DNA of 64,000 nt from Priestia megaterium (GCF_023824195.1 NZ_CP085442.1:1836001-1900000), one strand, 5' to 3'; shown: positions 45,180 through 53,189, counted from the first letter of the stretch. Numbers and translations are program-made. The notes: generated by a model not told the origin, from the letters alone.

Positions 45180-45335
45180 ATGAAAAACAGGAATAAAAGA
45201 CGCAGAAAGAAACGTGATTTTTTAAAGGATTACTTGAAAAACAAGTTAGGAAATTGGAAACCTAGACTTGGTAAAGCACCTAAACCTACTTCTACCTCTA
45301 AGACATTAACCCAACAAAATAGAAATCTTGATTAA
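45180..45335 (+). CDS. Small highly basic protein (51 aa), paralogue of 9327-9476
   Basis: The product begins MKNRNKRRRKKRDFLKDYL, continues KNKLGNWKPRLGKAP and ends NRNLD. It differs from its paralogue mainly by a few substitutions and a two-residue insertion (KPTSTSK versus TSNSK). The ribosome site AAAGGTGG and the promoter are conserved too. It lies just upstream of the convergent DUF421/spoVA cluster, so a spore role is plausible. No family is recognised. Confidence 0.65.
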   Translation: MKNRNKRRRKKRDFLKDYLKNKLGNWKPRLGKAPKPTSTSKTLTQQNRNLD

Positions 45336-45446
45336 AGAGTAGTTGGATTAGTCAGCTACTTTTTTATCATTTATAATATTTTGCGCAACATAATAAGGTT
45401 CTGGTGTAAAAAGGACTAGAGTCTTTGGAAATTCTAGTTCTACTTT

Positions 45447-46163
45447 CTAACTTTCTGAATTATTTTTCCCTTTTTCGATAAAACGGTCCTTGTAATAATC
45501 TAGATACAGATTGCCTAAATGATCGACTTGACCAAAAAAAACTTCTTCCACAGTCGATTCTCGTTGTTGAAGTTGAGTTTTAAGCCATTCTAAGCTATAG
45601 CCCATTTCATAAATAGCTTCTTTTATAAAATTCCCATCTATAATAATGGTTTGTGGTAATTTTACCTTTTGGCCAGCTCCAAAAAGGTCTCCCCATCTCA
45701 CAGGCTGTTTTTCTTTTTTTAATAAAATACTAAATTCCCCATTTGTTTCAAGCGTTGCAAATTCTACGTCGTTAACGTGAAAAACATCTTTTTTTCTTAG
45801 CTGTTCCATTAATTCATCTATTGTATATTTCTCACGCTTTAAGTTTTCTTCTAAAATCTTTCCATCCTTTATAAAAGTAGTTGGCGTACCCTCAACTACT
45901 TTTCGAAAAACTATGCTTTTTAAGGAAACATACGAAATAATGATTGGGAACAATGACCAGACCAAGATTGAGGTGACTCCATTCACAGCATTTAATTCAA
46001 GATCCATCGAAATTGTTCCAGCAATGTCGCCAACTGTAATTCCTACTATGTATTCAAAAAAAGATAACTTCGATAATTGCTTTTTCCCTAATATTTTTGT
46101 GATAAAGAATAATCCTAATATAATAAGAACAGAACGAATAATAACTTCTATCCAGCTTGGCAT
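45447..46163 (-). CDS. DUF421 (YetF/YrbG-like) membrane protein
   Basis: A 238-residue protein with three N-terminal membrane helices (about 7-24, 35-55 and 60-82) and a cytosolic DUF421 domain (TPTTFIKDGKILEENLKREKYTIDEL at about 92-117; key residues FIKDGKI and L...L). It is about 30-40 per cent like its neighbour at 46562 by eye. DUF421 proteins accompany spoVA-2mob operons and are thought to be in spore membranes. A CATACTA -10-like box lies at 46192-46198. The ATG follows GGAGGTAC. Confidence 0.88.
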   Translation of the reverse strand: MPSWIEVIIRSVLIILGLFFITKILGKKQLSKLSFFEYIVGITVGDIAGTISMDLELNAVNGVTSILVWSLFPIIISYVSLKSIVFRKVVEGTPTTFIKDGKILEENLKREKYTIDELMEQLRKKDVFHVNDVEFATLETNGEFSILLKKEKQPVRWGDLFGAGQKVKLPQTIIIDGNFIKEAIYEMGYSLEWLKTQLQQRESTVEEVFFGQVDHLGNLYLDYYKDRFIEKGKNNSES

Positions 46164-46404
46164 AACCAGTGTACCTCCACATTCACTAAAATAGTATGTA
46201 TAGTTTCATTTCCATGAGGGGTGTTTTTTATGTATACGATGCCATAAAGGTGATTTTTATATTTTCCCCACCATAATTAATTGAAATTATTAGAGGTTTA
46301 TCACCTGTTAAAGGTTAACCCAATATATTATTATTTCCTTTTTTATTATTGTTATGTAAAAAATATGTGTAAGTAAAATGGTAAGGTAAAATTATAGAAT
46401 AGAT

Positions 46405-46447
46405 TCTTCAAAGTAAAAATGGCCAACCAGAAAGTCTGGTTAACCTT
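46405..46447 (-). terminator. Terminator-like hairpin after the spoVA operon
   Basis: On the minus strand, AACCAGACTTTCTGGTT is followed by a T-rich run. It would end the operon and separate it from the DUF421 gene at 45447. Confidence 0.5.
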
Positions 46448-46478
46448 ATCATAAAATTGAAATCCGTAATTTTAATAC

Positions 46479-46562
46479 TCATTCAGATAAATACACTGTT
46501 AAACGTGAAAAATTACATGGCTTTATTGGTAATTCAACATCTTTATTATCAGCAAATTCCAT
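46479..46562 (-). CDS. Possible coupled small ORF (27 aa)
   Basis: Its ATG overlaps the stop codon of the DUF421 gene above it (TAATG), which allows translational coupling. The product is MEFADNKDVELPIKPCNFSR followed by LTVYLSE. No family is recognised. It may be chance or the remnant of a longer gene. Confidence 0.3.
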   Translation of the reverse strand: MEFADNKDVELPIKPCNFSRLTVYLSE

Positions 46563-47422
46563 TAGTTTCTTAAAAGGGGGGTCACTTTATCAATGACTTC
46601 TTGTAGCTTTTGACTGTTTTTACTATACGTATGTTTCGCTTTTTCTACTTCTGTTCCAAGCGCAAACAATTCTAAGTCTGCCTGACATTTTTTCATGGTT
46701 GAAAGTAATAAAGGTTTTTCTTGAGGAGATGGAACTTGAAGTTTATCATCAAAAAGGTCAACAGTTAATTGCCCGTAAGAATCTATCTGCCCAAGAAAGA
46801 CATTTTCAATGGTAACCCCTAATTTTTCTAGTTCAGTGTGTAACCACCTTCTGCTTTGACCGATTGTCGATAGTGGTTCATCCAATATTTCACCGTCCAT
46901 AATAACTGTCTGAGGTTCCTTACTTGGAGCAACGGCCACACCTAAATCTTTTGCAGTTAACGGTTGATTTTCTTTCTTTAATAATACATTGAAATCACCG
47001 GTTGCCTCTAATACCGCAAATTCTACATCAGCCGCCTGATAGACATTTTTCTTTCGAAGTAACTCTAACAACTCATCAGCTGTGTACTTTTCCTTTTTTA
47101 AATTGTCTTCCATGATTTTTCCATCTTTGATAAAAACAGTTCCTTTCCCTTCTATAAAGTCGCGAAAAGGTTTGTTTTTTAGAGAAATGATGCCTGCTAA
47201 AAAGGGCACTGCTGCAAAGGTTACGATGCTGAGTATCCCATTAGCAATGCTTTTCTCAATTCCCGTGGCCATTTCTGCTCCTATATTACCAATGGTAATA
47301 CCGGTCACATATTCAAAGAAGGAAAGCTCAGATATTTGTTTTTTGCCTAACCATTTTGTAATAGCAAAAAGAACAACTAAAAACAATAAAGACCGCAAAA
47401 CTACAATTAACCAATCTGGCAT
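46562..47422 (-). CDS. yetF: YetF-like DUF421 membrane protein of the spoVA-2mob operon
   Basis: A 286-residue protein with three N-terminal helices (about 6-22, 33-54 and 60-80), the DUF421 region (GTVFIKDGKIMEDNLKKEKY at about 93-112) and a further DUF421-type C-terminal part (EPQTVIMDGEILDEPL). In the mobile spoVA-2mob operons of Bacillus a yetF gene holds exactly this place, after DUF1657. The last ~45 residues are helical. The ATG follows GGAGGT. Confidence 0.9.
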   Translation of the reverse strand: MPDWLIVVLRSLLFLVVLFAITKWLGKKQISELSFFEYVTGITIGNIGAEMATGIEKSIANGILSIVTFAAVPFLAGIISLKNKPFRDFIEGKGTVFIKDGKIMEDNLKKEKYTADELLELLRKKNVYQAADVEFAVLEATGDFNVLLKKENQPLTAKDLGVAVAPSKEPQTVIMDGEILDEPLSTIGQSRRWLHTELEKLGVTIENVFLGQIDSYGQLTVDLFDDKLQVPSPQEKPLLLSTMKKCQADLELFALGTEVEKAKHTYSKNSQKLQEVIDKVTPLLRN

Positions 47423-47463
47423 TTCTTAATACCTCCTACAATTCTAAAAAAGCTTCCTTTATC

Positions 47464-47670
47464 CTAAAAACCTTTGTATTGAGCTTCTTCTCGCTCTAAT
47501 TCTCCCACTCGTTCTTTTAAATCTGTTACGATTTCATTGACGACATTCATCGTTTCGTGCAATGTCTGTTTTGATTGATCATCTTGAGTTCGTAATGCTA
47601 AATTGGATAAACCAGCTTCTACTCCTTTAAGACTGGCAAGACATTGTTTCACATCTGATGCAATGGTCAT
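47464..47670 (-). CDS. DUF1657 protein (operon copy 2)
   Basis: A 68-residue helical protein: MTIASDVKQCLASLKGVEAG, then NLALRTQDDQSKQTLHE and a C-terminal E-rich tail. It has the same layout as the DUF1657 protein at 50096 (TVINQVKQTLAGLKSAQASF). Two DUF1657 genes bracketing spoVA genes are typical of spoVA-2mob. The ATG follows AAGGAG. Function unknown; assumed to act in the forespore. Confidence 0.9.
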   Translation of the reverse strand: MTIASDVKQCLASLKGVEAGLSNLALRTQDDQSKQTLHETMNVVNEIVTDLKERVGELEREEAQYKGF

Positions 47671-47682
47671 TTTACATTCTCC

Positions 47683-48033
47683 TTATCCTTTTGGTTTAAA
47701 AAGTATGGCGCCAATCATTCCAAAAATAATGGCAGCTGAAATTCCGGCACTTGTTACTTCAAACATTCCTGAAATAACACCGACTAACCCATGTTTTTCT
47801 GCTTCAGCCATTGCCCCATGCACAAGAGAATTTCCGAAACTTGTAATAGGAATGGTCGCTCCTGCTCCTGCAAAATCGATAAAAGGTTCGTATAAACCAA
47901 ACCCATCTAGAAGAGCACCAATCACTACAAATGCACTTAAGGTATGTGCTGGTGTAAGTTTAAATACATCAAACATAATTTGCCCAATAACGCAGATCAA
48001 CCCACCTACAACAAAAGCCCAAAAGAAAATCAT
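47683..48033 (-). CDS. spoVAEb: Stage V sporulation protein AE (SpoVAEb)
   Basis: A 116-residue membrane protein with three to four helices and the SpoVAE/SpoVAC-type motif [21 protein letters not shown] (about 58-78; key residues [13 protein letters not shown]). It is part of the SpoVA channel that imports Ca-dipicolinate in sporulation and releases it in germination. The ATG follows GAGGTG, five bases after the spoVAD stop. Confidence 0.95.
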   Translation of the reverse strand: MIFFWAFVVGGLICVIGQIMFDVFKLTPAHTLSAFVVIGALLDGFGLYEPFIDFAGAGATIPITSFGNSLVHGAMAEAEKHGLVGVISGMFEVTSAGISAAIIFGMIGAILFKPKG

Positions 48034-48038
48034 GACTA

Positions 48039-49049
48039 TTATTCACCTCCATATTCAATTGATACCGCATGGGCGATACAAGGAATTGTTTCACTTTGTT
48101 GAAAGCTTAATGGTGATAATAAAGCACCTGTTGCTACCACTAGTATTCGTTTAAATTCGCCTTTTTTCATTCGATTTAATAAATGACCATATACAACGGT
48201 TGCTGAACAACCTGGACCACTAGCCCCTGATAGGACCGGCTGGCTTTCCCGGTAAATCATAAGCCCGCAATCCTGATATTGTTCTTCACGTATTGGAGTC
48301 CCATGTTTTTTAAATAAATCTAGTGAGACTGCACGCCCAATTTGACCAAGATCGCCTGTTACAATCAAATCATAATAAGATGGCTTAAGATTTCGCTCAG
48401 TGAGGTGTGCTTCAATGGTATCAACAGCCGCCGGAGCCATTGCTCCTCCCATATTAAATGGATCCGTCATTCCCATATCGATCACACGGCCAATCGTGGC
48501 GGATGTAACACAAGGTCCATCTCCAGCATCACTTAACAAAGCAACGCCAGCACCTGTCACCGTCCATTGAGCAGTAGGTGGCTTTTGTCCACCGTATTCA
48601 GTTGGATAACGAAATTGTTTTTCGACGGCGGTGTTGTGACTGGAAGCACCCGTTAGTAAATAATTTGCTCCTTTTGTGTTAACTAGATAAGCACCAAGAG
48701 CTAGTCCTTCCATAGACGTAGAACAAGCGCCAAATAATCCAAGATACGGTGTGCCAAGTGTTCGGCAAGCAAAACTAGTAGGCGTAATTTGATTAATCAG
48801 ATCTCCTCCAAGGAAAAATTGAATTTGCTCTTTTTGAAGACCTGCTTTTTCGATGGCTTTTTGACTCGCTTCTTCTAACAAAACTTTGTGGGCTTTTTCA
48901 TAAGAATCCTGTCCTAACCATAAATCGGAATGGAGCAAATCAAAATCTTCAGCAAGCGCTCCATTAGCCTCAAAAGGACCTCCAACCGTCCCAGTAGAGA
49001 CAATGACAGGTTTTTGATCAAAGACCCATGTGCGGTGTCCTGTAAGCAT
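48039..49049 (-). CDS. spoVAD: Stage V sporulation protein AD
   Basis: A 336-residue thiolase-fold protein of the spore inner membrane that binds dipicolinic acid in the homologue. Family blocks include [13 protein letters not shown] (about 17-29), [16 protein letters not shown] (about 105-120) and [15 protein letters not shown] (about 272-286). The start overlaps the spoVAC stop by one base (TAATG), so translation is coupled. Confidence 0.97.
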   Translation of the reverse strand: MLTGHRTWVFDQKPVIVSTGTVGGPFEANGALAEDFDLLHSDLWLGQDSYEKAHKVLLEEASQKAIEKAGLQKEQIQFFLGGDLINQITPTSFACRTLGTPYLGLFGACSTSMEGLALGAYLVNTKGANYLLTGASSHNTAVEKQFRYPTEYGGQKPPTAQWTVTGAGVALLSDAGDGPCVTSATIGRVIDMGMTDPFNMGGAMAPAAVDTIEAHLTERNLKPSYYDLIVTGDLGQIGRAVSLDLFKKHGTPIREEQYQDCGLMIYRESQPVLSGASGPGCSATVVYGHLLNRMKKGEFKRILVVATGALLSPLSFQQSETIPCIAHAVSIEYGGE

Positions 49050-49528
49050 TATAAATCACCCCACTGTATGAGAATCGTCTTAATGGTCGCAATGACAAAC
49101 GCTGAAAAGGTACCAAATAAAATGACGGAGCCAGCTAACTTAAACATATTACCACCTACACCTAAGACAAACCCTTCCGTTCGATGTTCAATACATGCTG
49201 ATATGACCGCATTTCCGAAGCCGGTAACAGGAACTGCAGAACCAGCTCCTCCAAATTGAGCAATTCGATCATAAACGCCGAAACCTGTCAGAAGCATAGA
49301 GATAAAAATCATGGTTCCTACTGTTGGGTTTCCGGCTGTTTGATCTGTAAAATCAAAATAATAAATATAAAACAGTTGAATGGCTTGGCCAATAAGGCAA
49401 ATGATGCCACCTGTAAAAAAAGCTTTGATACAATTTTTAACTACTGGTCTCTTGGTTTCTTTCTGTTTTTCAAGGTCCTGATATTCCTGTTGTACAGGTG
49501 TTAATTGTTTCTTTTGATTATTTGACAT
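49049..49528 (-). CDS. spoVAC: Stage V sporulation protein AC
   Basis: A 159-residue protein with a 37-residue charged N-terminus, then about four membrane helices (about 38-60, 72-92, 96-115 and 133-155) and the motif FGGAGSAVPVTGFGNAVISA (about 90-109). SpoVAC acts as a mechanosensitive channel in Bacillus spores. The ATG follows GAGGTG. Confidence 0.96.
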   Translation of the reverse strand: MSNNQKKQLTPVQQEYQDLEKQKETKRPVVKNCIKAFFTGGIICLIGQAIQLFYIYYFDFTDQTAGNPTVGTMIFISMLLTGFGVYDRIAQFGGAGSAVPVTGFGNAVISACIEHRTEGFVLGVGGNMFKLAGSVILFGTFSAFVIATIKTILIQWGDL

Positions 49529-49544
49529 ATGTACACCTCTTTCA

Positions 49545-50018
49545 TCACGCTTTTTCTCTCATAAGGTTTTGAATGTTGTTGAATTCTTTTTGTAATGTTT
49601 TTTTCTTTGTTTTATCTTTTTGCAGTTTTTCTTCTAATCGTTCCAACTCCCAATAGATTTTTTGATCCGTTGAAACCAAGACTTTATAATCGGGATATGC
49701 TTTTTCTACGTCCATTTTCACATTCTTTTTAATTTTTTTTAATTGAAAGCGATGAAATTGATCCACTTTTATCGCCATTAACAGTTCCTTATCTGTATTT
49801 ACTGCTTTCACAGCCGAAACTTCTTCTTCTTTTATGATTTTTTCTTTTGCTTGATTGGCAACTGTTTGATCAATTGAGTTGTTTGTATGTACCTTTACAA
49901 TAGTTGTGTCATTACTGTCATTAGCCGACTGATTCTGTTGCCCAATACACCCAGAGATATATATAATAATCGTTACCAAAAAAAGACAACTATTTAATCT
50001 TCTTATCTTTTCTTTCAT
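49545..50018 (-). CDS. YhcN/YlaJ-type spore lipoprotein of the spoVA-2mob operon
   Basis: A 157-residue lipoprotein. The signal peptide (about 1-24) ends at ISGCIGQQ (Cys about 24). The C-terminal part (about 40-155) is highly charged and helical, as in YhcN/YlaJ proteins of these operons. It lies 16 bases before spoVAC. The ATG follows CAGGTGA. A strong terminator lies just upstream (50057-50088). Confidence 0.85.
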   Translation of the reverse strand: MKEKIRRLNSCLFLVTIIIYISGCIGQQNQSANDSNDTTIVKVHTNNSIDQTVANQAKEKIIKEEEVSAVKAVNTDKELLMAIKVDQFHRFQLKKIKKNVKMDVEKAYPDYKVLVSTDQKIYWELERLEEKLQKDKTKKKTLQKEFNNIQNLMREKA

Positions 50019-50056
50019 ACAATCACCTGTCCGTTTCTACTCAAGAATTGAATTCG

Positions 50057-50088
50057 AAAAAAGGCTGGTTAATGGACCAGCCTTTTTT
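50057..50088 (-). terminator. Terminator inside the operon, after the first DUF1657 gene
   Basis: AAAAAAGGCTGGT / ACCAGCCTTTTTT, a strong symmetrical hairpin. It would uncouple the first gene from the rest or attenuate the operon. Confidence 0.75.
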
Positions 50089-50095
50089 CATGTTC

Positions 50096-50299
50096 TTATT
50101 GTTTGTATTGAGGCTCTTCTTGTTCAATTTGTTGAACACGTGGAGAGAGACTGTCAACAATCGCTTGCGTTTGTTGAGCAGCATCTTGATACAGTTGTTT
50201 TGCTTGTTCATTATCAGTTGCTAAAGCAAAACCTTCAAAACTTGCTTGTGCGCTCTTTAATCCAGCTAGTGTCTGTTTAACTTGATTGATTACTGTCAT
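50096..50299 (-). CDS. DUF1657 protein (operon copy 1)
   Basis: A 67-residue helical protein: MTVINQVKQTLAGLKSAQAS, then LATDNEQAKQLYQDAAQQT and a short acidic tail (EQEEPQYKQ). It is the first gene of the operon behind a forespore-type promoter. The ATG follows AAAGGAG. Its paralogue is at 47464. Confidence 0.9.
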   Translation of the reverse strand: MTVINQVKQTLAGLKSAQASFEGFALATDNEQAKQLYQDAAQQTQAIVDSLSPRVQQIEQEEPQYKQ

Positions 50300-50330
50300 G
50301 ATGAATTTCTCCTTTTTATGAATATAATTT

Positions 50331-50359
50331 TAGAATGGAGAAACAACTGGATTTTATGT
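50331..50359 (-). promoter_or_regulatory. Sigma-G/F-like promoter of the spoVA-2mob operon
   Basis: On the minus strand: ACATA (50359-50355), 17-nt spacer, CATTCTA (50337-50331). It fits forespore promoters (GNATA / CATNNTA). Confidence 0.65.
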
Positions 50360-50608
50360 CTGTTAAATTAATACATTATACCTAGACGAGTCCTATTCGA
50401 ATTGGGAAAAGTGATTCATCTTTCTTTGTACGATGGCATTTGAACATTCATATAATTACTCATTTATTTTTTAAAACAATAATAGAACTTTTTGAACTAC
50501 CTCATCGTGATAGTTAGACAATATATAAGAAAAGCTCGTATACTCTCTTTTCTTTAAACGGATAATAACGACAGAAATGTTATCTAAAAATGAAGGGAGT
50601 AAGAAACG

Positions 50609-51160
50609 ATGAAAACAAAAAAATATTTAGTGGGACTCTTATCAACCATTTTATCCGTAGGGTTCCTTTTTGGTTGTAATGATAAAAAGGATGAAGCCGA
50701 ACCCGATCCAACTGAAGAGCCTTCTGAACAAAGGGCACAAAACGCTCGTAACAACAATGACTTACGAGATGTTGGCTATCAACCCGACGGAAATCGAAAT
50801 GATAATGTAGATAATAATAACCAAACGCGATTAGAAGTAGCTGATGAGGCTGCAGATCGAATTGCTAAACTAGACGAAGTAGACAATGCAAATGTGATTG
50901 TTACAAACCGAAATGCTTACGTGGCTGTTGTTTTAAAGAATGGGGCAAAAGGAGAAGTAACAGATCGTATAGAAAAGAAGATTGCTGATCAAGTAAGAGC
51001 TACAGATCCAGATATTCGGGACGTATTTGTATCATCCAATCCTGATTTTGTAAATCGTATGGAAGATTACGGAAATAGAATTAATGAAGGCGCTCCAGTA
51101 AGAGGGTTATTTGAAGAGTTTACTGAAACCGTTCGAAGAGTATTTCCTAACACTCGTTAA
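50609..51160 (+). CDS. yhcN: YhcN-type spore lipoprotein
   Basis: A 183-residue lipoprotein of the spore inner membrane. The signal peptide ends at VGFLFGC (Cys about 23). It is followed by an Asn/Asp-rich linker and a conserved C-terminal domain (RLEVADEAADRIAKLDEVDN at about 73-92; then YVAVVLKNGAKGEV and a GLFEEFTETVRRVFPN end). By memory this closely matches B. subtilis YhcN. It is divergent from the spoVA-2mob operon. A candidate forespore promoter is GTATA-18-GATAATA upstream. The ATG follows GAAGGGAG. Confidence 0.93.
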   Translation: MKTKKYLVGLLSTILSVGFLFGCNDKKDEAEPDPTEEPSEQRAQNARNNNDLRDVGYQPDGNRNDNVDNNNQTRLEVADEAADRIAKLDEVDNANVIVTNRNAYVAVVLKNGAKGEVTDRIEKKIADQVRATDPDIRDVFVSSNPDFVNRMEDYGNRINEGAPVRGLFEEFTETVRRVFPNTR

Positions 51161-51203
51161 ATTAGAGTGATTGAGTGCAACAAATTCATTTACTATGTGC
51201 TAA

Positions 51204-51244
51204 AAAAGAGAAACCCTTGTTCATTCAATGGGTTTCCTTTTTTA
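51204..51244 (+). terminator. Terminator of yhcN
   Basis: AAGAGAAACCC / GGGTTTCCTTTTTT stem. Confidence 0.75.
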
Positions 51245-51381
51245 GTTACTAGGAATAGTAGGGTTTATCAAATTATATTTTTTTCCTTTTGTAGAGAAGT
51301 AAAAAGCGTACTAAAGTTTGTTTTTATAGATTTAGCTGTAAGATTTGAATAGCCACATACTCATTAAGAGGAAAAGTCAAG

Positions 51382-51510
51382 TTATCGAGACGAACCTCCT
51401 GATCCCGTATCTTTATTAAAAAGTTGGGAAAACCCTTTGAAACCGAAGATTCCAGTTGATAACACACCAAGAATCATTCCACCAGATACAGCTATCCATT
51501 TGTTAATCAA
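51382..51510 (-). CDS. Small membrane protein (42 aa)
   Basis: Starts at a TTG with AGAGGTGA seven to eight bases upstream. The product has one glycine-rich membrane helix (about 5-25, IAVSGGMILGVLSTGIFGF) and a polar tail ending DTGSGGSSR. It resembles small spore- or envelope-associated proteins of Bacillus, but no family is named. The ribosome site and location in the spore block support it. Confidence 0.5.
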   Translation of the reverse strand: MINKWIAVSGGMILGVLSTGIFGFKGFSQLFNKDTGSGGSSR

Positions 51511-51711
51511 AATAATCACCTCTAATATAACTGTTTTCTTGTGATAATCGTACATCTCTTAAAATAAGCATTATTTTCAAAATCATAACAGGTAATAATT
51601 AGAGGATGAAAACAGTGTCATTTTTCCAGTATGGATAAGTCAAGTTGTCAAAGAATAAAGACGTTGGAAAACCATTTTCTTTCAAATAAATATTAAAGGG
51701 GTATTCACATA

Positions 51712-51921
51712 ATGAACAACTTACGTTGGTTAACGTCCTTATTTAATGTTGGACGCAACAATAGAGGGATATTTGGAAAGAGACGTAATAACAGAGGCAT
51801 GCTGTTTTCATTATTGGGTTTAGGAGTTGGAGCTGTTACGACTTATGGAATGACAAGAGGGCGTGGCAATAAAATGGCACCGGCAACTGTACAAACAATG
51901 ATGAATAGATTCAATAAATAA
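51712..51921 (+). CDS. DUF3918-like small protein
   Basis: A 69-residue basic protein: an N-terminal Arg/Asn-rich region (FNVGRNNRGIFGKRRNNRG), one short membrane segment (LLGLGVGAVTTYGM) and a basic tail. The pattern matches the DUF3918 group seen in Bacillus, whose role is unknown. The ATG lies after AAAGGGG. It neighbours forespore genes. Confidence 0.65.
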   Translation: MNNLRWLTSLFNVGRNNRGIFGKRRNNRGMLFSLLGLGVGAVTTYGMTRGRGNKMAPATVQTMMNRFNK

Positions 51922-52137
51922 AAAAGGCTTTATGAAGAAAGTTGAAACGATAAATATAAAGATATACAAATTAAACCTACCTATATCACTTTGTATTATT
52001 ACTTATCTAAACGAGAAGAACGGATACTCTTTACAAGCTGTATAAATAAGGAGATTTTAGTGAGTACTGCCTCTCATAAAATGCTTTTTTCACCCTATAC
52101 TAAATAAGCACTAACTTTTAAAAGGAGTGTTAGGAAA

Positions 52138-52320
52138 ATGGCAAAACGTACAAAAAAGAACGATGCTGATCAAAAAAATAAAAAAGGTTTTGATTCAGCA
52201 GTGATTAATTCTGAGTTCAGCCATGAATTCGGAAGTGCTGCAGCAAACAAAATTCATAAAGATAAAGCCAAGAAAGAAAAAGCATCTAAAAATGCTGGAA
52301 AATATAAAGGCGGTCTATAA
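52138..52320 (+). CDS. Small Lys-rich SASP-like protein (60 aa)
   Basis: A strongly basic protein (MAKRTKKNDADQKNKKGF at the start) with a central SEFSHEFGSAAA segment that looks like the EF(A/S)xE motifs of minor/gamma SASPs. Upstream lie TCATA, a 17-nt spacer and TATACTA, suggestive of sigma-G control. The ATG follows AAAGGAG. A strong terminator follows 11 bases after the stop, so it is monocistronic. The SASP-like label is an inference. Confidence 0.65.
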   Translation: MAKRTKKNDADQKNKKGFDSAVINSEFSHEFGSAAANKIHKDKAKKEKASKNAGKYKGGL

Positions 52321-52331
52321 AATAAAATTCT

Positions 52332-52362
52332 AAAAAAGAGAAGGCTCAGCCTTCTCTTTTTT
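52332..52362. terminator. Terminator
   Basis: AAAAAAGAGAAGGC / GCCTTCTCTTTTTT stem with 3-nt loop; it can serve both convergent genes. Confidence 0.85.
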
Positions 52363-52387
52363 AATTCAATCTTGTTTTCACTCTTTT

Positions 52388-52762
52388 TTAAACTCCAGGC
52401 ATACGATTTACAATACTGTTGCCACTGATCCGCATTACTTTATATCCTTGTTTCCTCAAATAAGCATTTTTCTTTCGGTCATGAGCCTTTTGCGATGGAA
52501 AAGAATGAGACTCTTTTCCATCGCATTCAATCGCAAGCTTACCTATTACAAGGTCAATTCGATAAGGGCCACATTTTACTTGTGCTTGGACACAATAGCC
52601 ATTTAGCACCAACGCATTATATAAACGTCTTTCAATTGGTGACGCTAATTTGCTGTATTCAGTCGGTAGGACATCTTTCGATCTGTCGTCTATTTCATGA
52701 AAAATAAAGGCCAATAGTCCAACCCCTAGCATATAAAAAAAGAGAACATGTTCCGTTATCAT
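52388..52762 (-). CDS. DUF559-family endonuclease-like protein with membrane anchor
   Basis: A 124-residue protein with an N-terminal membrane helix (about 6-21, VLFFYMLGVGLLAFIF). A DUF559 (Vsr/restriction-endonuclease-like) core follows at about 40-120: SPIERRLYNAL, then CGPYRIDLVI and LAIECDGKESHSF, the D...E-x-D/H pattern of PD-(D/E)xK nucleases. A related, broken copy of its 5' half lies at 53257-53446. Function unproven; mobility or repair roles are possible. Confidence 0.78.
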   Translation of the reverse strand: MITEHVLFFYMLGVGLLAFIFHEIDDRSKDVLPTEYSKLASPIERRLYNALVLNGYCVQAQVKCGPYRIDLVIGKLAIECDGKESHSFPSQKAHDRKKNAYLRKQGYKVMRISGNSIVNRMPGV

Positions 52763-52839
52763 TTACTTATCACCTACTGCAGTAGGATACCCAGCGCGTG
52801 AAACCTTGGCGATGCATACGAGCCAAGTAATTATTGGTA

Positions 52840-52869
52840 TGAAACTATTTTGTATATATGAGCATACTA
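52840..52869 (+). promoter_or_regulatory. Sigma-G/F-like promoter of the 35-residue protein
   Basis: TGAAA (52840-52844), 18-nt spacer, CATACTA (52863-52869), the perfect forespore -10 box. Confidence 0.55.
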
Positions 52870-52895
52870 ACACGGTGAAAGGGAGGTTTAAAACA

Positions 52896-53003
52896 ATGAC
52901 AAAGCAAACAAAAAAAGGTGGAAGTAGTACGAAGCAAAATAAAAAAAGCCATCCAAAACACAAAACGAGCAACAGCCAAAATGGACAAAATGGTTATCAT
53001 TAA
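52896..53003 (+). CDS. Small basic spore-type protein (35 aa)
   Basis: MTKQTKKGGSSTKQNKKSHP, then KHKTSNSQNGQNGYH: rich in Lys, Gln, Asn and Ser with no hydrophobic core, like minor SASPs (SspP/SspO style). A strong GGGAGG site precedes the ATG by 10 bases and a good sigma-G -10 box lies upstream. It is antisense to a longer minus-strand open frame that I reject. Confidence 0.6.
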   Translation: MTKQTKKGGSSTKQNKKSHPKHKTSNSQNGQNGYH

Positions 53004-53075
53004 GCATATATGATAAACAAAAACAGCCTAACATATTAAGGACTCTTTCGCTTGCTTGGTTTCGAAAGAAGTGAT

Positions 53076-53120
53076 TATGTGAACTAGATCTGTATACGGT
53101 ATACAGATCTAGTTCACATA
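53076..53120. repeat. 45-bp perfect palindrome made from the repeat 5' box
   Basis: Two 22-bp arms around one central base; the left arm begins TATGTGAACTAGATCTGTAT and its outer part is the repeat 5' box in the GTGAACTA form. The right arm is its exact complement. Preceded by GTGAT, as in other copies. Confidence 0.75.
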
Positions 53121-53189
53121 TAAGTTTGTTTACACTTATATAAATTGTTCATTCAATATTTTTGAAATATGGGGTCTTACATCTCCTCT

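Noticed and set aside
47603..48154. Long plus-strand open frame opposite spoVAEb/spoVAD
   Set aside because: It is antisense to strongly conserved spore genes, has no ribosome site, and its composition mirrors the minus-strand codons.
45336..51200. Tn1546-like transposon around the spoVA-2mob operon
   Set aside because: No tnpA/tnpR or terminal inverted repeats are visible on either side within the window.
51167..51352. Plus-strand ORF after yhcN
   Set aside because: It runs through the yhcN terminator hairpin and lacks a ribosome site.
52763..52972. Minus-strand hydrophobic ORF
   Set aside because: It is antisense to the better-supported 35-residue protein with a sigma-G-like promoter; the hydrophobicity comes from Lys codons read backwards.
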